Origin: Rhodococcus rhodnii NBRC 100604
GTDB lineage: Bacteria > Actinomycetota > Actinomycetes > Mycobacteriales > Mycobacteriaceae
Assembly: GCF_001894925.1 (NCBI RefSeq)
Contig: NZ_BCXD01000016.1
Coordinates: forward strand, 1 to 64,000
Direction of reading: 5' to 3'
Length of the DNA stretch: 64,000 nt
This document shows, piece after piece, positions 52,193-61,464 of this stretch (position 1 is its first letter; each line of letters starts with the position of its first letter). The notes under the pieces were generated by a model that was given only the letters and a program-made list of their open reading frames with translations, did no database searches and was not told where the DNA came from. Both the position numbers and the translations under genes were made by a program.

Positions 52193-53820
52193 CCAGTGTC
52201 CAGGATCCGTCCGAAGCGGCGGCCCCGGATATCCACACGACCGCGGGCAAGCTCGCCGATCTGCGGGCGCGCACGGCGCAGGCCAACGAGCCCGGTGGAC
52301 CCGAGGCAGTCGAGAAGGTCCACGCGAAGGGCAAGCTCACTGCACGTGAGCGCATCGAGTTCCTGCTCGACGAGGGTTCGTTCGTCGAGCTCGATGCGCT
52401 CGCGAAGCACCGCTCGACGAACTTCGGGCTCGAGTCGAACCGCCCCGTCGGCGACGGCGTCGTCACCGGCTACGGGACGATCGACGGCCGCGACGTGTGC
52501 GTGTTCTCGCAGGACGTCACGGTCTTCGGTGGCTCGCTCGGCGAGGTCTACGGCGAGAAGATCGTCAAGGTCATGGACCTCGCGATCCGCACGGGCCGTC
52601 CGCTGGTCGGCATCAACGAGGGCGCGGGCGCACGCATCCAGGAGGGTGTCGTCTCGCTCGGCCTGTACGGCGAGATCTTCCATCGCAACGTGCGCGCGTC
52701 GGGTGTCATCCCGCAGATCTCCATCGTCATGGGCGCCGCTGCGGGTGGACACGTGTACTCGCCCGCGCTGACCGACTTCGTCGTCATGGTCGACCAGACG
52801 TCGCAGATGTTCGTCACCGGTCCGGACGTCATCAAGACGGTCACCGGTGAGAGCGTCACGATGGAGGAGCTCGGTGGCGCACACACGCACATGACGAAGT
52901 CGGGCGTCGCGCACTACGTCGCCGACGGCGAGCACGACGCGCTCGACTACGTCAAGGATCTGCTGGCGTACCTGCCGTCGAACAATCAGGCCTCGCCGCC
53001 GCGGATCGCCCCGACCTCGCCCGTCGACGGCGCCGTCGAGGAGTCGCTGACCGCCGAGGACCTCGAACTCGACACGCTGATCCCCGACAGTGCGAACCAG
53101 CCGTACGACATGCACGACGTCATCTCGCGGCTGCTCGACGACGACGCCTTCCTCGAGGTGCAGGCCGGCCGCGCCGGCAACGTCATCATCGGGTTCGGCC
53201 GTATCGACGGCCGCAGCGTCGGGATCGTCGCCAATCAGCCGACGGTGTTCGCGGGCTGCCTCGACATCGACGCGTCGGAGAAGGCCGCGCGCTTCGTGCG
53301 CACGTGCGACGCGTTCAACATCCCGATCGTGACGCTCGTCGACGTCCCCGGCTTCCTTCCCGGCACCGATCAGGAGTACGGCGGCATCATCCGCTGCGGC
53401 GCGAAGCTGCTCTACGCGTACGGCGAGGCGACGGTCGGCAAGGTCACCGTCATCACGCGCAAGGCGTACGGCGGTGCGTACGACGTCATGGGCAGCAAGC
53501 ACATGGGTGCCGACGTGAACCTCGCGTGGCCGACGGCGCAGATCGCCGTGATGGGCGCGTCGGGTGCGGTGGGCTTCGTGTACCGCAAGAAGCTCGCGGC
53601 CGCCGCGGAGGCGGGCGAGGACGTCGACGCGCTGCGCATCGAGCTGCAGAACGAGTACGAGGACACCCTCGTCAATCCGTACGTCGCCGCCGAGCGCGGC
53701 TACGTCGACGCCGTGATCCCGCCGAGCCACACGCGCGGCCAGATCGTGAAGGCGTTGCGGTTGCTCGAACGCAAGATGGTGACTCTGCCCCCGAAGAAGC
53801 ACGGAAACATCCCGCTATGA
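52189..53820 (+). CDS. accD5: Acyl-CoA carboxylase beta subunit (AccD5-like, propionyl-CoA type), 543 aa
   Basis: The carboxyltransferase has both crotonase-like halves: [56 protein letters not shown], then [48 protein letters not shown] and [20 protein letters not shown]. It is nearly collinear with M. tuberculosis AccD5 (548 aa). The acyl-specificity position is Asp432 ([10 protein letters not shown]), equivalent to Asp422 of the Streptomyces propionyl-CoA carboxylase, where M. tuberculosis AccD5 has Cys. Propionyl-CoA is the expected substrate, giving methylmalonyl-CoA. It overlaps accE by ATGA. Confidence 0.96.
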   Translation: MTSVQDPSEAAAPDIHTTAGKLADLRARTAQANEPGGPEAVEKVHAKGKLTARERIEFLLDEGSFVELDALAKHRSTNFGLESNRPVGDGVVTGYGTIDGRDVCVFSQDVTVFGGSLGEVYGEKIVKVMDLAIRTGRPLVGINEGAGARIQEGVVSLGLYGEIFHRNVRASGVIPQISIVMGAAAGGHVYSPALTDFVVMVDQTSQMFVTGPDVIKTVTGESVTMEELGGAHTHMTKSGVAHYVADGEHDALDYVKDLLAYLPSNNQASPPRIAPTSPVDGAVEESLTAEDLELDTLIPDSANQPYDMHDVISRLLDDDAFLEVQAGRAGNVIIGFGRIDGRSVGIVANQPTVFAGCLDIDASEKAARFVRTCDAFNIPIVTLVDVPGFLPGTDQEYGGIIRCGAKLLYAYGEATVGKVTVITRKAYGGAYDVMGSKHMGADVNLAWPTAQIAVMGASGAVGFVYRKKLAAAAEAGEDVDALRIELQNEYEDTLVNPYVAAERGYVDAVIPPSHTRGQIVKALRLLERKMVTLPPKKHGNIPL

Positions 53821-54137
53821 CCACGAAAGACGATGTGACGCCCGGCCTCGCCACGAACGCGGCCCCGATCGACGAGCTGCTGGTGAGCATCGAACTGCTC
53901 GCCGGTGTGCACGAGCCGGGGGCCGACGCGCAGCCGATGCTGCGGATCTCGGGCAATCCGTCCGACGAGGAGATCGCGACGATCGTCGCGATGGCGGTCG
54001 CACGGGCCGCCGCGGCCGCGGCTCCCCCTCCGGCGACGCCCGACACCTGGGGCGCACCCGGGTACGGGCTGCGGAGCGGAACCGCGCACGCGGGGCAGGT
54101 GTTCTCGCCGACGTCGTTCGTCCACACTCGTCACTGA
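53817..54137 (+). CDS. accE: Acyl-CoA carboxylase epsilon subunit, 106 aa
   Basis: This small acidic protein contains the epsilon-subunit signature region [27 protein letters not shown] followed by [13 protein letters not shown]. Epsilon subunits (AccE5, Rv3281 type) stabilise the alpha-beta complex in actinobacteria. Its position directly after accD5 with overlapping codons is typical. The N-terminus (~35 residues) is disordered. Confidence 0.85.
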   Translation: MTTKDDVTPGLATNAAPIDELLVSIELLAGVHEPGADAQPMLRISGNPSDEEIATIVAMAVARAAAAAAPPPATPDTWGAPGYGLRSGTAHAGQVFSPTSFVHTRH

Positions 54138-54205
54138 CGAGAACCAGCACCACCGATTCATCGATCGCCCGCCCGGTGATCTCGATAACTCGCAAAGGAA
54201 CATTC

Positions 54206-55999
54206 ATGTCGCCCACGTCCTCCGAGCACCCGCAGATCTCGAAGGTGCTCGTTGCGAACCGCGGTGAGATCGCGGTCCGCGTGATCCGTGCGGCCCGCGA
54301 CGCCGGCTACCCGTCGGTCGCGGTCTACGCCGAGCCCGACGCGGATGCTCCCTTCGTCCGGCTCGCCGACGAGGCGTTCGCGCTCGGAGGTTCGACGTCG
54401 GCCGAGTCGTACCTCGTGATCGACAAGATCCTCGACGCCGCGCGCAAGTCGGGTGCGAACGCGATCCACCCGGGCTACGGGTTCCTCTCGGAGAACGCGG
54501 AGTTCGCGCAGGCGGTCATCGACGCGGGCATCATCTGGATCGGCCCGTCGCCGCAGTCGATCCGCGATCTGGGCGACAAGGTGACGGCGCGCCACATCGC
54601 CGAGCGTGCGAAGGCGCCGATGGCGGCGGGTACGAAGGATCCGGTGAAGGGCGCCGACGAGGTCGTCGCATTCGCCGAGAAGTACGGCGTTCCCGTCGCG
54701 ATCAAGGCGGCGTTCGGTGGCGGCGGGCGCGGCATGAAGGTCGCGCAGACCGTCGAGGAGATCCCGGAGCTGTTCGAGTCGGCGACGCGTGAGGCCGTCG
54801 CGGCCTTCGGGCGCGGCGAGTGCTTCGTCGAGCAGTACCTCGACAAGGCGCGTCACGTCGAGGCCCAGGTCATCGCAGATCAGCACGGCAACGTCGTCGT
54901 GGCGGGCACGCGCGACTGCTCGCTGCAGCGCCGGTTCCAGAAGCTGGTCGAGGAGGCGCCCGCGCCGTTCCTCACCGACGAGCAGCGCGCGCAGATCCAC
55001 GCGAGCGCGAAGGCGATCTGCCGCGAGGCCGGCTACTACGGCGCGGGCACGGTCGAGTACCTCGTGCAGGGCGACACGGTGTCCTTCCTCGAGGTCAACA
55101 CGCGACTGCAGGTCGAGCACCCCGTCACGGAGGAGACCGCGGGCATCGACCTGGTGCGCCAGCAGTTCCGGATCGCGAACGGCGAGAAGCTCGACATCAC
55201 CGAGGACCCGGCGCCGCGTGGGCACAGCTTCGAGTTCCGCATCAACGGCGAGGACGCCGGGCGCGGCTTCCTGCCTTCGCCGGGTCCCGTCACGAAGTTC
55301 GTCCCGCCGGCGGGCCCGGGTGTGCGGCTCGATTCGGGCGTCGAGGCGGGCAGTGTCATCGGCGGCCAGTTCGACTCGATGCTCGCGAAGCTGATCGTGA
55401 CGGGCGCGACGCGCGACGAAGCGCTCGCCCGTGCCCGGCGTGCGCTCGACGAGTTCGAGGTCGAGGGCCTCGCGACGGTCATCCCGTTCCATCGCGCCGT
55501 CGTCGCGGATCCGGCGTTCATCGGTGACGGCACGTCGTTCGACGTCTACACCAAGTGGATCGAGACGGAGTGGAACAACACCGTCGCGCCGCACGCGGGC
55601 AGCGAGCCGGCACCGGACGAGGACGGCCCGCGTCAGTCGGTCGTCGTCGAGGTGGGCGGCCGTCGCGTCGAGGTGTCGTTGCCGGCGTCGTTCGCGGCGG
55701 CGAACTCGGGTTCCGGTGCGACGGGCGTCGTCCGCAAGAAGCCGAAGCCGCGGACGAAGGGCGGCCGCGGTGCGGGTTCGGCGTCGGGTGACGCCGTCAC
55801 GGCGCCCATGCAGGGGACCGTCGTCAAGGTCGCCGTCGTCGAGGGCCAGGACGTCGCGGAGGGTGATCTCATCGCGGTGCTCGAGGCGATGAAGATGGAG
55901 AACCCGGTCATCGCGCACAAGGCCGGTGTCGTGACGGGACTCAGCGTCGAGGCGGGTGCCGCGATCACGCAGGGCACCGTGCTCACCGAGATCAAGTAG
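54206..55999 (+). CDS. accA3: Acyl-CoA carboxylase alpha subunit (biotin carboxylase + biotin carrier, AccA3-like), 597 aa
   Basis: The biotin carboxylase domain (1-450) has [18 protein letters not shown], the ATP-grasp [13 protein letters not shown], and catalytic [23 protein letters not shown] linker region precedes the C-terminal biotinyl domain (about 525-597) with [11 protein letters not shown] (biotinylated Lys563). Collinear with M. tuberculosis AccA3 (600 aa). AAAGGAA precedes ATG 54206. It carboxylates biotin with bicarbonate and ATP and serves AccD5, possibly other beta subunits. Confidence 0.96.
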   Translation: MSPTSSEHPQISKVLVANRGEIAVRVIRAARDAGYPSVAVYAEPDADAPFVRLADEAFALGGSTSAESYLVIDKILDAARKSGANAIHPGYGFLSENAEFAQAVIDAGIIWIGPSPQSIRDLGDKVTARHIAERAKAPMAAGTKDPVKGADEVVAFAEKYGVPVAIKAAFGGGGRGMKVAQTVEEIPELFESATREAVAAFGRGECFVEQYLDKARHVEAQVIADQHGNVVVAGTRDCSLQRRFQKLVEEAPAPFLTDEQRAQIHASAKAICREAGYYGAGTVEYLVQGDTVSFLEVNTRLQVEHPVTEETAGIDLVRQQFRIANGEKLDITEDPAPRGHSFEFRINGEDAGRGFLPSPGPVTKFVPPAGPGVRLDSGVEAGSVIGGQFDSMLAKLIVTGATRDEALARARRALDEFEVEGLATVIPFHRAVVADPAFIGDGTSFDVYTKWIETEWNNTVAPHAGSEPAPDEDGPRQSVVVEVGGRRVEVSLPASFAAANSGSGATGVVRKKPKPRTKGGRGAGSASGDAVTAPMQGTVVKVAVVEGQDVAEGDLIAVLEAMKMENPVIAHKAGVVTGLSVEAGAAITQGTVLTEIK

Positions 56000-56008
56000 C
56001 TCGGTGGG

Positions 56009-57034
56009 TCAGCTACCGCTGTCGGCGTCGCGCATGCGGCGTTCGTACTCGCGCTGCCCGTAGGTCGCGCGCAGGATCTCGTCGTGATCGGCGGCGCTCG
56101 TGCCGACGGCGCCGGCGACGATCCCGAGTGCCGTGGAGAGTGCGACGAGCCTGGCGTAGTCGACGATCGTCGCCTCGCGGCCGAGGGTGTCGCCGAGGAA
56201 GTCGGGCGAGATGACGATCGCCGCGACGGCCGCGACGGCCACCGCGAGCAGGACGGACATGCACAGCACGCCGACGACGACGGTCGCGAGCGTCGCCGTG
56301 TTGTAGAGCGACCGTTCGGAGCGGTCCGTCCGGAAGCCGCGCCTCTCGAGCAGCCGGTTGGGCAGGATCAGCCACGCGCACATCGCGACGAGTGCGGTGA
56401 GGACGATCGTTGCGAGCCGCCACACCGAGATCGAGGCGGCCATGAGCCAGATGCTCGAGTAGAAGATGCCGAACGCCGACGCCGCGCTGGCCGCGCCGAA
56501 CGCGGGCGTCAGAGTGGGGACGAGCCGCCACGGGCGATTGGCGCGCACCATGCCGGCGACGAGCCGGGCGCGGCCGAGGGCGGCGCTGCCCATGAGGCGG
56601 CAGCGGCCGTTCTCCTCCTCGACCCAGCGGGTCCTCGCGAGCGGCGCGGCGGTGTCGTCGTCGTCCGGGCCGATCATGCGGGCGATCGCGGCTTCGGCGA
56701 CGCGCGCGGAGCGGTGGCCGACGCGCAGCGCGCCCGTGGCGGGGACGAAGAGGGCGGCGATCGTGTCGGACGCGCATTCCGCGAGCACGGGGCGCGGGCC
56801 GACGTGGGCGGGGAGTTCGGAGACCGCGAGCACGAGGTCCCAGCGGTCGCCCAGGACGCGGGCCCAACGTTCGTAGTCGGGGTTGCCCATGCGGTCGGGT
56901 GGCAGGGCGACGGTCTCGAAGGACACCTCGGTGCCCGGCGCGGCCTTCGCGACGGCCGACGTGACGTGCTGTCCGACGCGTTCGGAGAATCCCGCGTCGG
57001 CGACGACGCCGATGCGGTGGGGTGGAGCGGACAG
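56009..57034 (-). CDS. Membrane protein of unknown function with probable CTG start, 341 aa
   Basis: Conserved-looking protein reading (M)SAPPHRIGVVADAGFSERVG at its start. No ATG, GTG or TTG lies between an in-frame TGA and this segment. The only candidate is CTG 57034, which has AGGAG six bases upstream; the next start, GTG 56926, would remove 36 residues including a Rossmann-like first strand. The N-terminal ~150 residues are soluble (VLAVSELPAHVGPRPVLAECASD). Four membrane helices follow (ALLPAFGAAS-like, ATIVLTALVAMCAWLIL, LATVVVGVLCMSVLLAVAVAAVAAIVI, LVALSTALGIVAGAVG). Function is unknown. Confidence 0.75.
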   Translation of the reverse strand: MSAPPHRIGVVADAGFSERVGQHVTSAVAKAAPGTEVSFETVALPPDRMGNPDYERWARVLGDRWDLVLAVSELPAHVGPRPVLAECASDTIAALFVPATGALRVGHRSARVAEAAIARMIGPDDDDTAAPLARTRWVEEENGRCRLMGSAALGRARLVAGMVRANRPWRLVPTLTPAFGAASAASAFGIFYSSIWLMAASISVWRLATIVLTALVAMCAWLILPNRLLERRGFRTDRSERSLYNTATLATVVVGVLCMSVLLAVAVAAVAAIVISPDFLGDTLGREATIVDYARLVALSTALGIVAGAVGTSAADHDEILRATYGQREYERRMRDADSGS

Positions 57035-57145
57035 TGGTGTCTCCTGTCATGTGCGAGTGAGAAGGCTTGCCCGTCGCAGGCGCCCCGACGTCGGGTTTCG
57101 CCCGGCTTTTCACGCTAACAGCGGCGTGCGGACAGGTGGGGCGGC

Positions 57146-57982
57146 TCAGACCCAGACGGCGCGCACGTCCCCGGCGATGCGTTCGGCCTGGGCGCGGCCG
57201 GCGAGGACGGCGCCGTGGCGGGCAGCCGGATCGAGCGGGTTGTTGCCGAGCTCGCCGCTCGAGGCGCGGTCGGGCAGGACGAGGATCCGCTGCTCGGCGG
57301 GCAGCGCGTCGAGTTCGACGCCGGGTGCGTAGCCGCGGCGGAAGCCGCGCTTCATCGGGGCGATCACGACGACGCGGCGTGCGTCGCCGGCGAGGTCGAC
57401 GTTCGCGGGTGAGAGCACCCCACCGTCCATGTAGCGGCGGCCCTGGATCGGGACGGGCGGCCACACGAGCGGGACGGCGCAACTCGCCCCGACGGCGTCC
57501 ACGAGGTCGACGTCGTCGGCGGCGGTGAACACGCGTCGTTCACCGGTTTCGATGTCGAGTGCGGTGATGCGCAGATCGGCGTCGGGCCAGGTGTGGACGG
57601 GGAGGCGGTGTTCGATCACGGTGCGCCGGGCGCTGCCGGGGACGGTGCGGGCCCGCAGGGCGCGCTGCCCGATGCGGCGCATGCCGGGCGCCGGGTCGCG
57701 TCCGATGCTGCCGAACACGGTCAGGACGACGATGCCGGAGAGGTCGAGTCCGCCGGGAATCTCCTCGACCGTGCCGTCGAGTTGCATGTGATAGAGCTCG
57801 TCGAGGGGGGCCGGGCTCGCGAGTTGTGCAGTGACGACGGCACCCGCGGACGTCCCGACGAATCTGTCGGCGGTGCGGAGGTCGACGCCCTGTTCGTGGA
57901 GGCCGTACGCGATGCCGACAGCCCAGGCGACGCCGGTGAGTCCGCCGCCACCGACGACGAGTGCGCGTTCGACGTCGCTCAT
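57146..57982 (-). CDS. Patatin-like phospholipase, 278 aa
   Basis: All patatin elements are present: GGGGLTGVAWAVG oxyanion loop (11-23), nucleophile Ser45 in GTSAGAV, and catalytic Asp186 in MDGGVLSPANVDLA. It is a serine hydrolase acting on lipid esters; no signal peptide, so cytoplasmic or membrane-peripheral. ATG 57982 is used. A disordered Arg-rich end follows the core. Divergent from mihF. Confidence 0.92.
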   Translation of the reverse strand: MSDVERALVVGGGGLTGVAWAVGIAYGLHEQGVDLRTADRFVGTSAGAVVTAQLASPAPLDELYHMQLDGTVEEIPGGLDLSGIVVLTVFGSIGRDPAPGMRRIGQRALRARTVPGSARRTVIEHRLPVHTWPDADLRITALDIETGERRVFTAADDVDLVDAVGASCAVPLVWPPVPIQGRRYMDGGVLSPANVDLAGDARRVVVIAPMKRGFRRGYAPGVELDALPAEQRILVLPDRASSGELGNNPLDPAARHGAVLAGRAQAERIAGDVRAVWV

Positions 57983-58149
57983 CCGTCCATTCTGGCAATC
58001 CCGGCGCGTCGCGGTCGGGTGCAGCGAGAAATTCCAGGTGGATCGCGGATTTCTGCGCGTCGTCGCCACATGGAGTCACCCATGTGGTCTACGTTTCTGC
58101 GAGAGGCACGGTCACGGCACCGGCCGAAAGCGATCGAAAGGAAGTGACC

Positions 58150-58461
58150 ATGGCACTGCCCACACTGACCCCGGAGCAGCGTGCGGCTGCGCTCGAGAAG
58201 GCCGCCAAAGCTCGGAAGGCGCGCGCAGAACTGCGCGAAAGCCTCAAGTCGGGCAACCAGACTCTCGCGGACACCCTCGCGAAGGCGGATTCGGACGAAC
58301 TCGTCGGCAAGACGAAGGTCCTGTACGTGCTCGAGTCGCTGCCCAAGGTCGGCAAGGTGAAGGCCCGCAGCATCATCGAGGAGCTCGGCATCGCGGAATC
58401 GCGCCGGCTCGGTGGGCTCGGCGCCCGCCAGCGTTCGGAGCTGCTCGCGAAGCTCTCCTGA
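58150..58461 (+). CDS. mihF: Mycobacterial-type integration host factor (nucleoid protein), 103 aa
   Basis: MALPTLTPEQRAAALEKAAKARKARAEL opens the N-terminal helix. VLYVLESLPKVGKVKARSIIEELGIAESRRLGGLGARQRSELL is the DNA-binding helix-two-turn-helix of mIHF (Rv1388). AAGGAAG precedes ATG 58150. It binds and compacts DNA without strong sequence specificity and is needed by phage L5 integration in mycobacteria. A nested palindromic repeat follows the gene. Confidence 0.95.
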   Translation: MALPTLTPEQRAAALEKAAKARKARAELRESLKSGNQTLADTLAKADSDELVGKTKVLYVLESLPKVGKVKARSIIEELGIAESRRLGGLGARQRSELLAKLS

Positions 58462-58473
58462 TCGCCTGAGGCG

Positions 58474-58551
58474 GTTCTGCACCCCGAACAGCGTTCTGCA
58501 CCCCTATCGGTCGCCCGATAGGGGTGCAGAGTTCTATTAGGGGTGCAGAAC
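58474..58551. repeat. Nested palindromic repeat, copy 2
   Basis: The same design as 50086-50164: outer arms GTTCTGCACCCC (58474-58485) and GGGGTGCAGAAC (58540-58551) enclose a 16-bp stem (58495-58510 with 58515-58530). Inside the stem CCCCTATC/GATAGGGG replaces CCCCTACC/GGTAGGGG of copy 1, a compensatory change, and the loop differs. It lies between mihF and the next gene on the same strand. Confidence 0.8.
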
Positions 58552-58574
58552 GGCGGGAAAGAACGGGGTGTGTT

Positions 58575-59591
58575 GTGGAACTGGGACTGACGACGTTCGC
58601 CGAGATCGACCCCGCCGCGGCCCGCGACGGCCGGACGCCGGGGCAACGGCTATGCGACCTGCTCGCGGAAGTGGAACTCGCCGAGCAGGTCGGGCTCGAC
58701 GTCTACGGCGTCGGCGAGCATCATCGCGCCGACTACACGGCGTCCGCGCCCGCCGTCGTGCTGGCGGCGGCCGCGGCACGCACGAGCCGGATCACGCTGA
58801 CCAGCGCCGTCACCGTCCTGAGCTCCGACGATCCGGTTCGCGTGTTCGAGGAGTTCGCGACGCTCGACCTGATCTCGGACGGACGCGCCGAGGTCATGGC
58901 GGGCCGTGGTTCGTTCACCGAGTCGTTCCCGCTGTTCGGGTACGACCTCGCCGACTACGACGACCTCTTCGCCGAGAAGCTCGACCTGCTCCTCGCGCTG
59001 CGCGACAACGAGACGGTGACGTGGGAGGGCCGGCATCGTCCCGCGCTCGACGACCAGAGCGTGTACCCGCGGCCCGCGCGGCCGTTGCCGGTGTGGGTCG
59101 CGGTCGGCGGCAACCCGAGGTCCGTCGTGCGTGCCGGTCTGCTCGGCCTGCCGATGGCACTCGCGATCATCGGTGGGCAGTATCGCGCGTTCGCACCGCT
59201 CGCGGACCTGCATCGCCGCGCGGTCGCGGAGGGCGGCCACGAGCACAGGCCCGTCGCGGTCCACGCCCACGGCTTCGTCGGCGAGACCGAGCAGCAGGCG
59301 ATCGACGCGTTCTATCCGTCGTACGCGGCGGCGATGACGGCGCTCGGGCGCGAGCGCGGCTGGACTCCGATGAATCGCGGTGCCTTCGACACGATGCGGG
59401 GCGCGGACGGCTCGCTGGTGCTGGGCTCGCCCGAGCAGGTCGCCGAGAAGATCGTCGCGATGCGCGACACGCTGGGACTCGACCGGTTCATGCTGCATCC
59501 GAGCGTCGGCCCCGTGCCGCACGCCGACGTGATGCGCTCGATCGAACTGCTCGGCACGCGCGTCGCACCGCTCGTGAACGCTGCGACCTGA
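58575..59591 (+). CDS. LLM-class flavin-dependent oxidoreductase, 338 aa
   Basis: A luciferase-like TIM barrel: [37 protein letters not shown] (bacterial-luciferase pattern with the EHH), [37 protein letters not shown] and [13 protein letters not shown]. It uses reduced FMN or F420; cofactor and substrate are not decided by sequence. GTG 58575 is the likely start, with a weak ribosome binding site. It lies downstream of the second palindromic repeat. Confidence 0.9.
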   Translation: MELGLTTFAEIDPAAARDGRTPGQRLCDLLAEVELAEQVGLDVYGVGEHHRADYTASAPAVVLAAAAARTSRITLTSAVTVLSSDDPVRVFEEFATLDLISDGRAEVMAGRGSFTESFPLFGYDLADYDDLFAEKLDLLLALRDNETVTWEGRHRPALDDQSVYPRPARPLPVWVAVGGNPRSVVRAGLLGLPMALAIIGGQYRAFAPLADLHRRAVAEGGHEHRPVAVHAHGFVGETEQQAIDAFYPSYAAAMTALGRERGWTPMNRGAFDTMRGADGSLVLGSPEQVAEKIVAMRDTLGLDRFMLHPSVGPVPHADVMRSIELLGTRVAPLVNAAT

Positions 59592-59675
59592 CGGCTCGCC
59601 TGCGCGGATTCCCGGCCGCGGGCGTCAGCGGTTCCGTTAGCGTCGGATTCGTCGTGACGACGGAAGGTGTGTCCG

Positions 59676-61292
59676 ATGACCGCTGCCGAGCAGCCCGCTT
59701 CGTCGGTGTCGACGTGGGCGCCGATGGCGTCGATGGCGTTCGCCGCGCTGTGGATCGCCCAGCTCGTGTCCAACCTCGGCACGTGGATGCAGACGGTCGG
59801 TGCGCAGTGGATGCTCGTCGGTGAGCCGAACGCGTCGACGCTGGTCTCGCTCGTGCAGACGGCGACGCTGCTGCCCGTGATGCTGCTCGCGCTCCCGGCG
59901 GGTGTGCTCGCCGATCTCGTGAATCGGCGCCGCATGCTCATCGCGGCGCAGTCGGCGATGGCGATCTTCGCGGCGATCCTCGCGGTGCTGACGTGGACGG
60001 GTCACACGACGCCGCCGGTGCTGCTGTCGCTGCTGTTCCTGCTCGGCTGCGGGCAGGCGATCACGGGTCCCGCGTGGCAGGCGATCCAGCCCGAACTCGT
60101 CCCGCGCGAGCAGATTCCCGCCGCTGCGGGGCTCAACAGCATGAACATCAACGTCGCGCGGGCGATCGGCCCCGCGATCGCGGGCTTCCTCGTGTCGCTG
60201 TCGGGCCCGACGCTGGTGTTCGCGCTCAACGCCGTGTCGTTCGTCGTGATCGTGGTGGTCCTCGTGCTGTGGCGGGAACCGGTGACGACGAGCTCGCTGC
60301 CGGCGGAGAAACCGTTCCAGGCGCTCGACGCCGGGTGGCGGTTCATCCGGGCCGCACCGGCGATCCGGCGCGTGCTGCTGCGGTCGGTGCTGTTCGTCGT
60401 GCCCGCGAGCGCGCTGTGGGCGCTGCTGCCCGTCGTCGCGCGGCACGATCTGGGGCTCGGCTCTTCGGGGTACGGCTTCATGCTCGGTGCGCTCGGCCTC
60501 GGTGCCGTGCTCGGTGCGCTCGTGCTGTCCCGGCTCCGGCGCCGGTTCTCCGAGAACGAACTACTCGCGGCGTCGGCGATGATCTTCGCGGCGGGGACCC
60601 TCGTGCTCGCGACGGTCCACGTGTTCGCGATCGTCCTCGTGGTGCTGCTGTTCGCGGGTATCGCGTGGCTGGTCGCGCTGTCGACGCTGAACTCCGCGAT
60701 GCAGCTCATGCTGCCCGCGTGGGTCCGTGCCCGCGGGTTGTCGGTCTATCTGCTGGTCTTCATGGGCGGACAGGCGATCGGTGCGCTCGCGTGGGGCGTC
60801 GTCGCGGGCCGGCTCGGTGATTCCGCGGCACTGTCGATCGCGACGGTTCTGCTCGCCGCGGCCGCAGTGTCGGTGTGGTGGCTGCCGCTGCGCGAGCAGG
60901 AACGACCGATGGACGTCGAGGTGGCGACGCTGTGGCCCGAGCCGAATCTCGTCTTCGAGCCCGATCCCGACGACGGACCCGTCATGGTGCTCAGCAGCTA
61001 TCGGGTGCGTGAGGGCGCCGAACGCGAGTTCCTCGACGCGATGGCCTATCTCGGTCGTTCCCGGCAGCGAACGGGTGCGATGGAGTGGCAGGTGTATCGC
61101 GACAGCACCGAGGAGAATCGCTTTCTGGAGACGTTCGTCGTGCGCTCGTGGGCCGAACACATGCGGCAGCATCGCGACCGGCTCACCGGGGTCGATCGCA
61201 GCAACGAGCAACTGGTCGAGACGTTCCTCACCTCACCGTCGACGACGAAGCACCTCATCGCGGCGAAGGCGCCGGCGGCGAAGCGGCACTGA
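59676..61292 (+). CDS. MFS exporter (MFS_3/EntS-like) with C-terminal ABM-like domain, 538 aa
   Basis: Twelve membrane helices with the MFS loop ALPAGVLADLVNRRRMLIAAQSAMA and WQAIQPELVPREQIPAAAGLNSMNINVARAIGPAIAGF, typical of the enterobactin/multidrug exporter group. The last ~110 residues (VMVLSSYRVREGAEREFLDAMAYLGRSRQRTGAMEWQVYRD and onward) form a soluble antibiotic-biosynthesis-monooxygenase-like domain, a fusion known in this subfamily. AAGGTG precedes ATG 59676. The substrate is unknown; siderophore or drug efflux. Confidence 0.9.
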   Translation: MTAAEQPASSVSTWAPMASMAFAALWIAQLVSNLGTWMQTVGAQWMLVGEPNASTLVSLVQTATLLPVMLLALPAGVLADLVNRRRMLIAAQSAMAIFAAILAVLTWTGHTTPPVLLSLLFLLGCGQAITGPAWQAIQPELVPREQIPAAAGLNSMNINVARAIGPAIAGFLVSLSGPTLVFALNAVSFVVIVVVLVLWREPVTTSSLPAEKPFQALDAGWRFIRAAPAIRRVLLRSVLFVVPASALWALLPVVARHDLGLGSSGYGFMLGALGLGAVLGALVLSRLRRRFSENELLAASAMIFAAGTLVLATVHVFAIVLVVLLFAGIAWLVALSTLNSAMQLMLPAWVRARGLSVYLLVFMGGQAIGALAWGVVAGRLGDSAALSIATVLLAAAAVSVWWLPLREQERPMDVEVATLWPEPNLVFEPDPDDGPVMVLSSYRVREGAEREFLDAMAYLGRSRQRTGAMEWQVYRDSTEENRFLETFVVRSWAEHMRQHRDRLTGVDRSNEQLVETFLTSPSTTKHLIAAKAPAAKRH

Positions 61293-61308
61293 ACGGCGCC
61301 GTCTTCGG

Positions 61309-61440
61309 TCACCGTCGTGCGCGGATCCAGTTGCCCTGCTCGTCCGTCGTGACGCGGTGCACGAGCAGGACGGGCTCGCCGGGCGCGATGGCGAGCACGG
61401 CGAGGTCGAGCGACCACGGCACCTCGTCGACCTCGGGCAC
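61309..61440 (-). CDS. Possible small protein, 43 aa
   Basis: An open frame from GTG 61440 to TGA 61309-61311 starts MPEVDEVPWSLDLAVLAIAPG and has almost exclusively G/C third positions, as expected for coding in this genome. A strand-like LVHRVTTDEQGNWIRARR forms the end. No family is known. It lies between convergent genes, 24 bp downstream of the aminotransferase start-codon side neighbour and 16 bp from the MFS stop. Confidence 0.4.
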   Translation of the reverse strand: MPEVDEVPWSLDLAVLAIAPGEPVLLVHRVTTDEQGNWIRARR

Positions 61441-61464
61441 ACCCCGAGCCTACGGGCGCGGCCC

